Source of the DNA: Acidimicrobiaceae bacterium
GTDB lineage: Bacteria; Actinomycetota; Acidimicrobiia; Acidimicrobiales; Palsa-688
Assembly (NCBI GenBank): GCA_003156795.1
Contig: PMHU01000311.1
Coordinates: forward strand, 16,178 to 27,501
Direction: 5' to 3'
DNA length: 11,324 bases
Positions 1 to 5,627 of this stretch are shown here, one piece after another. Position 1 is the first letter of the stretch. Each line of letters starts with the position of its first letter. The notes under the pieces were generated by a model. That model was not told the origin of the DNA. It saw only the letters and a list, made by a program, of their open reading frames with translations, and searched no databases. The position numbers were made by a program, and so were the translations under genes.

Positions 1-525
1 CTCGAACTCGGCGCGCAGCACGTCGGAAAGCCCGAGAACTCCGTGCTTGGCCACGGTGTAAGGCCCGACCTGGCTCATGGGCAGGACGGCCGCCATCGAC
101 GCGATGTTGACTACGTGGCCTTCCTGGCCTGAGGCGAGAATCAGAGGGACGAAGGTACGGATACCGTGGATCACTCCCCAAAGATCGATATCGAGGACTC
201 TGTGCCACTCCTCCAGCGTGATCTCCCACGAGTTGCCCATCATGACCACACCGGCGTTGTTCACGGCCACGTGGAGAGTTCCGAAGCGTTCGATGGCAGC
301 CCGACCGACGCGGTCGACGGCGTCGGAATCGCGGACATCGACGGGGACTGCATGGATATCGGCGCCCTGGTTGCGCAGCCGGGCAGCCTGGGCCCCAAGG
401 TGGACCTCGTCGACGTCGGCCATGACCACTCGCATGCCCTCGCCGACGAACGCTTCAACAATCGCTAGGCCGATTCCGTTGGCGGCGCCGGTCACGACCG
501 CGGTCTGGCCTGCGAGCTGATCCAT
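1..525 (-). CDS. Short-chain dehydrogenase/reductase, 3' end cut by window
   Basis: The reading frame is open from ATG 525 to the window edge and gives the first 175 residues of a classical SDR (usual length about 250-290). Such enzymes are cytosolic NAD(P)-dependent oxidoreductases acting on alcohols or ketones; the substrate cannot be read here. Visible motifs are the Rossmann glycine motif TGAANGIG (residues 12-19), an acidic residue after beta-2 (ADVD, 35-38) that favours NAD over NADP, NNAG (89-92), and the catalytic set S143, Y156 and K160. The usual catalytic Asn of helix 4 appears as Asp (LDIDLWG, D114). The frame stays open upstream without another ATG, GTG or TTG before about position 640, and the motif spacing fits a start at 525. 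No strong Shine-Dalgarno sequence precedes it. It is divergent from the esterase at 708. Confidence 0.93.
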   Translation of the reverse strand, partial: MDQLAGQTAVVTGAANGIGLAIVEAFVGEGMRVVMADVDEVHLGAQAARLRNQGADIHAVPVDVRDSDAVDRVGRAAIERFGTLHVAVNNAGVVMMGNSWEITLEEWHRVLDIDLWGVIHGIRTFVPLILASGQEGHVVNIASMAAVLPMSQVGPYTVAKHGVLGLSDVLRAEFE

Positions 526-651
526 CGTCAGCGGATCGTACTCGGAGTCGCTCGCCCAACGCTCGCCGGCGCCACCGGCGAGCTGCTTATGGTCGGCAGC
601 GGCGCTCGTTACTTGTAGCGAAGTAGCATCTCGCCTGGTAGGTAACGCTTT

Positions 652-705
652 GGAAGGAGGATAAGGGACTTGGTCCGCTCGACGAGTGCGACTTTCCCTT
701 ACTGA
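652..705 (+). promoter_or_regulatory. Strong Shine-Dalgarno and 11-codon mini-ORF before the esterase
   Basis: GGAAGGAGG at 652-660 is the best ribosome-binding site in this part of the window, yet it lies 47 nt before the esterase start at GTG 708. At normal spacing it serves TTG 670, which opens an 11-codon frame (MVRSTSATFPY) ending in TGA 703-705, two bases before GTG 708. That layout would allow translational coupling from a leader peptide to the esterase. Alternatively the ancestral gene began here and a frameshift separated the two. The role is inferred. Confidence 0.35.
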
Positions 706-707
706 TC

Positions 708-1628
708 GTGGTTGCCGGCGGTTTCCATCCCGATCTTGGCCGTGTGGCCCGCTTTCTGCCGCGTGCTGCGGTCGGTCCGCGGACGTTGAGACCGGTTCGG
801 ATGCTCATGGGCTTAGTGACCGCGGTGCCAGCCAAGAATGTGGTGGTGGAGTCTGTCGGTCCGATCTCGCTACGGGTGCACCGACCGGTGTCGAGCGATG
901 GGCGTTTGCCGGCACTGCTTTGGATCCATGGCGGCGGCTACGTGATGGGCAAGGCCGCCCTCGACGACGCCGTGTGCCGCCACTTTGCGGAGAAACTCGG
1001 GATAGTCGTTGCCGCGGTCGACTACCGCCTCGCGCCCGAACATCACTTTCCCGTCCCGCTACATGACTGTTACGACGCTCTCGCCTGGCTCGCCCGACAA
1101 CGATACGTTGACCCGAATCGCCTAGCTGTCGGCGGCGCGAGTGCTGGTGGCGGACTTGCCGCTGCGGTGGCCTTGCTGGCGCATGAGCGCGGGGACGTGC
1201 CGATCGCTTTTCAGTTGTTGATATACCCGATGCTCGACGACCGGACAGCAGCCCGTAACGACCTCGACGAGACCAGGTTCAGGCTGTGGAACCAGAACGC
1301 AAACCGTTTCGGGTGGCAGGCCTACACCGGTCACCTACCCGGATCGGTCGAGGTCAGCGGGCTCGCCGCCCCGGCGCGCTACCAAGACCTATCCGGGCTG
1401 GCGCCGGCATGGATCGGGGTAGGAACATTGGACCTCTTCTACGAAGAAGATGTCGCCTACGCCAGCCGACTGAAAGACGCCGGCGTCGAGTGCGAACTGG
1501 ACATAGTAGATGGCGCCTTCCACGGTTTCGACAACATCCGACCGAAGGCCAGAGTGTCGCAAGCCTTTCGCTGCGCCCAAGTCGCAGCACTTGCCGCAGC
1601 CCTAGGCTGCCCCGCTGGGGCAACCTAG
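708..1628 (+). CDS. Alpha/beta hydrolase, HSL-family carboxylesterase/lipase
   Basis: This 306-residue protein is a complete hormone-sensitive-lipase-type esterase, which hydrolyses carboxyl ester bonds of short or medium acyl esters in the cytosol. The oxyanion-hole motif HGGG is at residues 74-77, and VDYRLAPEH (104-112) is typical of the family. The nucleophile motif GASAG (143-147) gives Ser145, the acid is Asp242 in GTLDLFYEED, and His272 in FHGF completes the triad. Length is normal for the family. GTG 708 is the first usable in-frame start after the stop at 639-641. The N-terminal segment HPDLGRVARFLPR looks like the usual cap helix, so little if anything is missing. It is divergent from the SDR at 1-525, which may mean a shared promoter region at 526-700. 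The substrate is unknown. Confidence 0.92.
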   Translation: MVAGGFHPDLGRVARFLPRAAVGPRTLRPVRMLMGLVTAVPAKNVVVESVGPISLRVHRPVSSDGRLPALLWIHGGGYVMGKAALDDAVCRHFAEKLGIVVAAVDYRLAPEHHFPVPLHDCYDALAWLARQRYVDPNRLAVGGASAGGGLAAAVALLAHERGDVPIAFQLLIYPMLDDRTAARNDLDETRFRLWNQNANRFGWQAYTGHLPGSVEVSGLAAPARYQDLSGLAPAWIGVGTLDLFYEEDVAYASRLKDAGVECELDIVDGAFHGFDNIRPKARVSQAFRCAQVAALAAALGCPAGAT

Positions 1629-1629
1629 G
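1601..1629 (+). terminator. Hairpin over the 3' end of the esterase gene
   Basis: CCTAGG (1601-1606) pairs with CCTAGG (1624-1629), and TGCCCC (1608-1613) pairs with GGGGCA (1617-1622). The loop is 3 nt and there is one C/A mismatch between the two blocks, giving a 12-bp stem that contains the stop codon TAG at 1626-1628. No T-tract follows, so this would be an actinobacterial-style hairpin terminator or an mRNA 3'-stabilising structure. Confidence 0.5.
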
Positions 1630-2033
1630 TCATGCCGATCGTTCAAATACGGCTGCAGTTTCCAAAGCTACTCGAAGAAATATTTCAATCCGACGTTGAG
1701 GCGAGCGTTCCAGAACAAGCTCGGCGTGGGGTGTCGAGCAGGCCACCGTCTCAGAACACGCGCGAGCCGATCTTGGTTCCGTCGGAGCGCCCCAAAGTGC
1801 CGTTCATGGGCAGCGGCTGACGGGCTCCGCGGACGGCGAAAGCCGGGGGAGTGGGACTCGGCCTGACCCGGTGGATGAGCGTACGACGTAGAGCGGCTCC
1901 TCGTCGATCCTGACGTGTCGCACATCAGGATCATGCGTAGACGCAGAGTGAGATTTACGTCATGGAGGGAGCTAGAAGAGTAGGAGGAGCGGCTTGTGGA
2001 AAACCCATCCGACCACTCTTCGAGGTGAGGTGC
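1630..2033. other. Stretch with no convincing gene
   Basis: No frame here has both a plausible start and a recognisable protein. Several short frames exist on both strands. One on the minus strand ending at 1751 is open back to about 1930 and ends in the residues SDGTKIGSRVF, which could be a gene remnant, but it has no good start and matches no family I recognise. The notable structure is the inverted repeat at 1906-1932. I see nothing else supportable. Confidence 0.4.
1906..1932. repeat. Perfect 8-bp inverted repeat (hairpin or operator)
   Basis: GATCCTGA (1906-1913) is exactly complementary to TCAGGATC (1925-1932). The 11-nt spacer contains a further TGT/ACA pair (1916-1918 with 1922-1924) around CGC, so a single strand could form a stem with one 2-nt bulge. 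As DNA it could equally be a dyad operator. No T-run follows. Function is unknown. Confidence 0.5.
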
Positions 2034-2251
2034 TGTGGTGTGTTTTTGTGGTGCTGGAAAATTAAAAATAGGCTCTGACCAGCACTTATGTCGCGTCGAT
2101 CATGAAGTTTGGGAAGTCTGCGCACCGGTTTCACGGCACGGCGATGACCAGCACTTTCGCGGAAACGGGCCGGTCGTGGCCGGTTTGGCTTGTTGTACCG
2201 AGCGGCAGGGAGTTGCACCGACAGGCACGCTTTTGTGGTGCAAATGTGGTG
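2034..2251. repeat. Four TGTGGTG repeats in two pairs, possible integrase arm sites
   Basis: TGTGGTG occurs at 2034-2040, 2047-2053, 2234-2240 and 2245-2251. The two pairs have start-to-start spacings of 13 and 11 bp and all copies point the same way. Two copies sit inside the longer direct repeat TTTTGTGGTGC (2044-2054 and 2231-2241). Paired short direct repeats beside an excisionase-like gene resemble arm-type sites of tyrosine-recombinase attachment regions. That reading is inference; the repeats themselves are directly visible. Confidence 0.45.
2076..2156. repeat. 12-bp direct repeat TGACCAGCACTT
   Basis: TGACCAGCACTT occurs exactly at 2076-2087 and again at 2145-2156, 69 bp apart, between the two TGTGGTG pairs. 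It may be an additional protein-binding site in the same region, such as for the excisionase, or simply a small duplication. Confidence 0.4.
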
Positions 2252-2264
2252 CACGAGACATTGA

Positions 2265-2279
2265 GGGGAGACTCGAACC
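2265..2279 (-). other. tRNA T-arm-like stretch, possible attachment-site core remnant
   Basis: On the minus strand this reads GGTTCGAGTCTCCCC, which has the look of a tRNA T-loop and 3' T-stem. A full tRNA is not present: the upstream bases do not supply a matching 5' T-stem or acceptor stem, and the distance to any CCA is wrong. Many actinobacterial integrative elements use the 3' end of a tRNA as attachment site. The location beside TGTGGTG repeats and downstream of an excisionase-like gene makes that reading possible, but 15 bases may also be chance. Confidence 0.25.
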
Positions 2280-2369
2280 ACGCTCTGTTGGGAGTCATGA
2301 TCGGGGGAGGAGTTCGTCGGTGGTCCGCTGGGCTGGGTAGCTTGGATCGCCTTGGTGCCTGGCCGATGC

Positions 2370-2606
2370 TTATTCGGGATCCTTCAGGGCTAGACGCCGA
2401 TTCAAGCGTGCGGTGATCCGGGCCCGTTGAAGGACGGCGTCGATGTCGGTGGATTGCACGCCGGGTCTGCTCCCGCGTCGGTTGATGGTGATCCTTCGGG
2501 TCTTGGCTAGCCCCCGGAACCCGCTGGGGGAGAGACCTAATCGATCGGCCGCTTGTTGGATGGTGAGCCACTCTCCCAGCCTGTCGGGCGGGAGAGGAAC
2601 GGTCAT
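2370..2606 (-). CDS. Excisionase-like helix-turn-helix DNA-binding protein
   Basis: This small basic protein has 78 residues. Residues 13-50 (EWLTIQQAADRLGLSPSGFR, then an RRITINRRG segment) match the MerR/excisionase-type HTH_17 fold found in Xis proteins of actinobacterial phages and integrative elements. Such proteins bind DNA near an attachment site and steer the integrase toward excision. Its ATG (2604-2606) overlaps the stop codon of the preceding membrane-protein gene by 4 bp (ATGA), which supports this start over a longer in-frame extension and implies translational coupling. In related elements an integrase gene normally follows. Here the next bases are repeat-rich non-coding DNA, so the integrase appears to be lost. 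A role as a transcriptional regulator remains possible. Confidence 0.65.
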   Translation of the reverse strand: MTVPLPPDRLGEWLTIQQAADRLGLSPSGFRGLAKTRRITINRRGSRPGVQSTDIDAVLQRARITARLNRRLALKDPE

Positions 2607-2872
2607 AGCTGTTGACGGAGCCAGTCTTGGGCCTCGTCCGCGACGGACGGCTGAAACGGACCGAGACGGTCGACTAGGTTGGCGCGTTGATGGCGTCGGC
2701 TGGCCGCGTCGATCAGAAGCAGTGCGCCGCCCCAAGTCAGGAGCCCAACTGTCGCCTGAAGCCACAGCACGCCACTAAACGATACTGCCCTGCCCGACAT
2801 GGCTGGTGACGGTCGGCGGGCCGCCATAACCCTCATGGTCGGCGCGGCTGGGCCGTTCACTCGTCCCGTCAT
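2603..2872 (-). CDS. Small single-pass membrane protein, hypothetical
   Basis: I do not recognise a family. From the ATG at 2870-2872 the product has 89 residues: a basic N-terminus (MTGRVNGPAA and several Arg), one hydrophobic span at about residues 33-55 (GVLWLQATVGLLTWGGALLL), then a hydrophilic tail ending in DWLRQQL. The start is uncertain. The frame is open to a further ATG at 2917, a GTG lies 12 nt downstream of the ATG with GAGGAG at a better distance, and internal ATGs sit near residues 13, 16 and 25. The stop overlaps the start of the excisionase-like gene, so the two are probably co-translated. Small membrane proteins next to excisionase genes are common in actinobacterial integrative elements, which is the likely origin here. 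Confidence 0.45.
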   Translation of the reverse strand: MTGRVNGPAAPTMRVMAARRPSPAMSGRAVSFSGVLWLQATVGLLTWGGALLLIDAASRRHQRANLVDRLGPFQPSVADEAQDWLRQQL

Positions 2873-2949
2873 CTCCTCACGAAAGACCTGGTCAATGACC
2901 CGACCCGAAGGTGGCACCCTTCAGGTGCAGGAAGGTCATCGAGTCGGCT

Positions 2950-3900
2950 TTAAGTCTCAGGGTGAGGGTTGGGTAGGGCGGCCTCGAATCGGGAGATCTC
3001 GAGTAGGTCGGTAACCAGACGGGAGAACGATTGGACCTGTTCTTGGAGGATGTCGACGGCCGCGCACGCTTCTGGTGGGAGGCTGGCGCGGCGGCGCTGG
3101 ACGACTGATACGGCCGAAGCGAAAGCGGCGGGGGGACCTCGGAGATCGTGGCTGACATCAGAAGCGAATCGCTCTTCCCGGCGCGCCCGTTCGGCGAGCT
3201 CGTCGACCATGTGGTTGAAGGAGGTGACCAACGGTCGTAAGTCGGAGTCGGAGATCACGGAGGGCAGTCGGACGTCGCTGTGGCCGGCGCCGATCTCTTC
3301 GGCGACTTGCGATACGGTCCGCAACGGCCGCAGGATGCGCCTGCTCACCAGCGTCCCTGTCAGCGCGCCGACGATGGCGGCGACTGCGGCACCTACGGAT
3401 AACACCGAGGCGAGGACGTTGAGGGTGGGGTCGACGTCGTTGAGGGGTTCAAGGACGTAGAGACGTGCCGATGACTCGGCGATTGGAACGCCGATGGCCA
3501 GGAGGGGTCCATCCGGTCTGTTGACGGTCTGTCGTGCTGCGCGATCGGAGGCTACCGCCTGCTGCAAAGAGCTGGGGATCTGTGACTGGCCGACACCGAC
3601 CGTGCTCGAGTACCACTGCCCGTTTTGTTCCATGAGAGCATCGCTGGTCGCGGTGACCTGGAGCCCCGAAAGCAGCGCGTCGTAGTCGGCCTCGCCCGAG
3701 CTGAGCCGGCTGCGGATCGGACGGGCGGAAGTGTAGTCCTGGCGTAGGGTCGCGTTGTCGCGGTCGTTGACTATCCAGTTGCGGACCGAGATGTACGTGA
3801 ACAGTGACAGGACACCGGCGAGGAGCATAGCGACGATCCCGAAGGCCACAGTTGCTCGAAGCCGAAGGGACAACGCCGACCAACCCTTCTGTCCCGTCAC
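2950..3900 (-). CDS. Sensor histidine kinase truncated after the HisKA domain
   Basis: The 316-residue product begins at GTG 3898-3900. It has a membrane span (about 16-38), a probable extracytoplasmic sensor segment (about 39-158), a second span (about 160-185), a HAMP linker (about 186-238) and a HisKA dimerisation domain (about 239-304) with the phosphoacceptor His251 in DVSHDLRGPPAAF. The usual sequence after the His is H-E/D-L-R-T/S-P-L, so GPP is atypical. The protein ends at residue 316, just after LLEISRFEA, where family members continue with a HATPase_c domain of about 110 residues carrying the N and G boxes. None is present in the remaining 80 bases before the small membrane-protein gene. 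It cannot autophosphorylate alone and is best read as a 3'-truncated kinase gene. No response regulator lies next to it. Confidence 0.8.
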   Translation of the reverse strand: MTGQKGWSALSLRLRATVAFGIVAMLLAGVLSLFTYISVRNWIVNDRDNATLRQDYTSARPIRSRLSSGEADYDALLSGLQVTATSDALMEQNGQWYSSTVGVGQSQIPSSLQQAVASDRAARQTVNRPDGPLLAIGVPIAESSARLYVLEPLNDVDPTLNVLASVLSVGAAVAAIVGALTGTLVSRRILRPLRTVSQVAEEIGAGHSDVRLPSVISDSDLRPLVTSFNHMVDELAERARREERFASDVSHDLRGPPAAFASAVSVVQRRRASLPPEACAAVDILQEQVQSFSRLVTDLLEISRFEAALPNPHPET

Positions 3901-4372
3901 GGTCCCGACCGTCGACTTCGAAGAGTTTACTCCCGACGCCGGAGGCGCCAGGCTGCAGGCAGCGCCGAGGTGTCTCTATCCGTCGCAGTCAACCCCGTGA
4001 GCGCCGGTCGGGGGGCGTCGATCCCGATTGGCACACTGTCCGCCGTGACCGAACCCGGTCCCGATTCGCGCCGGGTGGCGGGACTGACTACAGAGGAGGT
4101 CGCGCATTCCCATCTGGCGACGAGCCTCCGCTCCGACTTCCGATTCGACTCTTTTGCACTGCTCATGAGGGTACTTGGACCGCGGTCTCGGCGCCGGGTC
4201 TCACCTCCAATTCTCTCGTGACCAGGCAAACGCGCCGCCGACCTAAGCGCGGTAAAGATCGGAGGACGGTCTGCGTCACACCCTTATTTCCCCCACTCTC
4301 AACCGCAGGTCAAAGTCACTTTCCCCTCCGAGACCGCTAAAGAACCAGGGCTCTTCCAGGCAGCCGAGGTGC
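3901..4372. other. Intergenic stretch with no supported gene
   Basis: This 470-bp gap lies between the PRC-barrel operon and the histidine kinase gene, both on the minus strand. Open frames exist on both strands (for example 3927-4229 minus and 3970-4221 plus), but none has a credible ribosome-binding site or a recognisable domain. A response regulator would be expected upstream of a kinase, and I find no trace of its conserved residues. The kinase promoter probably lies here but I cannot point to a clear -35/-10 pair. Confidence 0.5.
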
Positions 4373-4828
4373 TCAGCCGGCGGACGACTGGTCGTCGTCG
4401 AGCACAACGGCGTATGAGCCGATACCCAAGAGGGACCCGGCTGGGAGGCGCCGATCGCCGATGACCAGGTCCTTCAGCGCTCCACTACCGGCGTCGAAGG
4501 TGACGTCATCGACTTTGCCCAGCTCGTTGCCCCGCTCGCTAAGCACTCGCTTGCCGACGAGTTCGAGCTTTCCCTCGGCGGTGTCTCGCTCCCGGTCATC
4601 TCCTGGTGGTCGGAGGCTGTCCCCGTCGGCGACCATAACAGCGTCAGGACCGAATCCGCTCACCTGCGCCCATTCCACCAACCGCACGTTCTTGCCCCGC
4701 CCGATGAAAACGGCGGCGACTCTCCTCTGCTCGGCATCGACGAGAAAGTGGCTCACGTCGCCCAGATGCTTCGCAGTCGCCCGGCTGATCACCTTGCGCC
4801 CACTGCAGTCCCGGAACGATTCGTTCAC
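4373..4828 (-). CDS. PRC-barrel domain protein, two repeats
   Basis: The product has 151 residues and two PRC beta-barrel repeats, at about 9-70 (DCSGRKVIS to VMVADGDSL) and 88-146 (LELVGKRVLSERGNELGKVD to AVVLDDD). PRC-barrel domains are small beta-barrels found in the 16S rRNA maturation factor RimM, in photosynthetic reaction-centre subunit H, and in many stand-alone actinobacterial and archaeal proteins of unknown role. No signal peptide or membrane span is visible, so it is probably cytosolic. The start is GTG 4826-4828, which overlaps the stop of the upstream PRC gene (GTGA), indicating translational coupling. It is the last gene of the operon. Exact function is unknown; a structural or adaptor role at the membrane with the other operon products is inference. 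Confidence 0.85.
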   Translation of the reverse strand: MNESFRDCSGRKVISRATAKHLGDVSHFLVDAEQRRVAAVFIGRGKNVRLVEWAQVSGFGPDAVMVADGDSLRPPGDDRERDTAEGKLELVGKRVLSERGNELGKVDDVTFDAGSGALKDLVIGDRRLPAGSLLGIGSYAVVLDDDQSSAG

Positions 4829-5385
4829 GTCAGCCCCAATCGGTTCCGGAATTCGTCCACGGACGCCCCAAGGCCGACGAGATCGTCATGCACGAACTCC
4901 TCGGTGATATTAGGGACGACGAGCGCAACTCCCGAAACGGAAAGCTGCGCCGGCAGCGGAATGTAGCCGCGCCCGCCGCCGGTTTTGTCGATCTGGTAGC
5001 CGACCACCTCACCACTGCTGCCCACCAGTAGGACCAAATCAGCGACAGCACCCAGACTCGCTCCTCCTTCGGTCAATACGTCGTTACCCACCACGTATCG
5101 CTCGGTGTCGGGATGCCCCACATCGTCGGAAGCATCCTCGGCAGCGACAAGGCTGGAGTCATCGAGAACCATCACAGCGTGCTCGCCTATGGCATGGATC
5201 GCTTCGGCCGGAAGGACCTCTCGACTCCGCCCGGCCAAAAAACCGCGCTTGTTGAGGGTCAGGCCCACCAAGCGACCAGCTTCGGGGCTGTAGATCACAT
5301 CGCGCACCTCGGCTACATCCTCTCCGCCCCGGACCGTTACCACTGGGAGCCCCCGGATCTGCGAAGCGGTCATGAGCAGCCTCAT
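4825..5385 (-). CDS. PRC-barrel domain protein, 186 aa
   Basis: Two PRC-barrel repeats are visible at about residues 5-78 (TASQIRGLPVVTVRGGEDVA, then AEVRDVIYSPEAGRLVGLTL) and 93-165 (DTERYVVGNDVLTEGGASLG to ALVVPNI), followed by a short acidic-to-neutral tail. It is larger than its downstream paralogue, with which it overlaps by 4 bp. The chosen ATG (5383-5385) overlaps the stop of the 40-residue membrane-protein gene (ATGA) and has AAGGG about 7 nt upstream; a second in-frame ATG four codons on is possible. The same frame stays open far upstream to 6081, but that part runs through the small-protein genes and the MFS remnant and is not part of this protein. Biochemical role is unknown, and the tight operon suggests it works with the micro-membrane protein. 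Confidence 0.87.
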   Translation of the reverse strand: MRLLMTASQIRGLPVVTVRGGEDVAEVRDVIYSPEAGRLVGLTLNKRGFLAGRSREVLPAEAIHAIGEHAVMVLDDSSLVAAEDASDDVGHPDTERYVVGNDVLTEGGASLGAVADLVLLVGSSGEVVGYQIDKTGGGRGYIPLPAQLSVSGVALVVPNITEEFVHDDLVGLGASVDEFRNRLGLT

Positions 5386-5504
5386 CGCTTGCCCTTCGTG
5401 GCGATCACTCCTCCGCCCCGTCGCCACCGGCGAAACCTGACGAACAGCACCGCCGCCACCACCACGACGATCACCACCGCGATCAGCCAGCCAATCACAC
5501 CCAT
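5382..5504 (-). CDS. 40-residue single-pass membrane protein in the PRC operon
   Basis: The 40-residue product starts MGVIGWLIAVVIVVVVAAVL, one continuous hydrophobic span at about residues 2-22, followed by a very basic segment (RFRRWRR, 23-29) and a tail ending in KGKR. The positive charges after the span predict the C-terminus in the cytoplasm. Its stop codon overlaps the start of the 186-residue PRC-barrel gene (ATGA, 5382-5385), so it is probably translated as the first partner of that operon. The strongly biased composition and the precise overlap support a real gene despite its size. No known family is recognised. It could be a membrane anchor or regulator for the PRC-barrel proteins (inference). 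Confidence 0.65.
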   Translation of the reverse strand: MGVIGWLIAVVIVVVVAAVLFVRFRRWRRGGGVIATKGKR

Positions 5505-5522
5505 CCCAGCTGATGCTACCCA

Positions 5523-5627
5523 TCACCACCCGCCTCCACGGCCGAAGCGGAGCAGAAGCACCACGGGCGGAAACCCCAGAGCGAGGGCGAGGCTCAGAAT
5601 GTCGCCTCCCGAGCCGTTCCGTGCCAT
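5523..5627 (-). CDS. Possible 34-residue membrane micro-protein
   Basis: From ATG 5625-5627 the frame encodes 34 residues: MARNGSGGD, a hydrophobic segment ILSLALALGFPPVVLLL, then RFGRGGGW and a stop 18 bp before the next small gene. The layout (short polar start, one span, basic end) resembles its neighbour. No Shine-Dalgarno sequence is evident, and it sits directly at the end of the MFS remnant, so it may be a chance frame. It is offered as a candidate only. Confidence 0.3.
   Translation of the reverse strand: MARNGSGGDILSLALALGFPPVVLLLRFGRGGGW

Noticed and set aside
1751..1807. An 18-codon minus-strand frame ending SDGTKIGSRVF
   Set aside because: Too short, no ribosome-binding site and no recognisable family; mentioned only as a possible remnant in the gap description.
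2262..2345. A complete tRNA gene on the minus strand around GGTTCGAGTCTCCCC
   Set aside because: No matching 5' T-stem, no acceptor stem partner for the bases after the T-arm, and the distance to the nearest CCA is too long. Only a T-arm-like fragment is supportable.
2035..2416. Plus-strand open frames across the repeat region and the xis 3' end
   Set aside because: They span the repeat cluster and run antisense to the excisionase-like gene, with no domain or ribosome-binding site.
2907..2922. Hairpin GAAGG/CCTTC as a terminator for the histidine kinase
   Set aside because: Only five base pairs with no T-tract; too weak to annotate as a terminator.
2890..2950. Continuation of the histidine kinase ATPase domain through a frameshift
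   Set aside because: The other frames after the kinase stop give only a short run (LTLRLKADSMTFLHLKGATF) with no N- or G-box residues before the next gene begins.
3852..4340. Overlapping plus- and minus-strand open frames in the gap upstream of the histidine kinase
   Set aside because: Composition is Arg/Ser/Pro-rich as expected for chance frames in high-GC DNA, with no domain, no good ribosome-binding site and no operon context.
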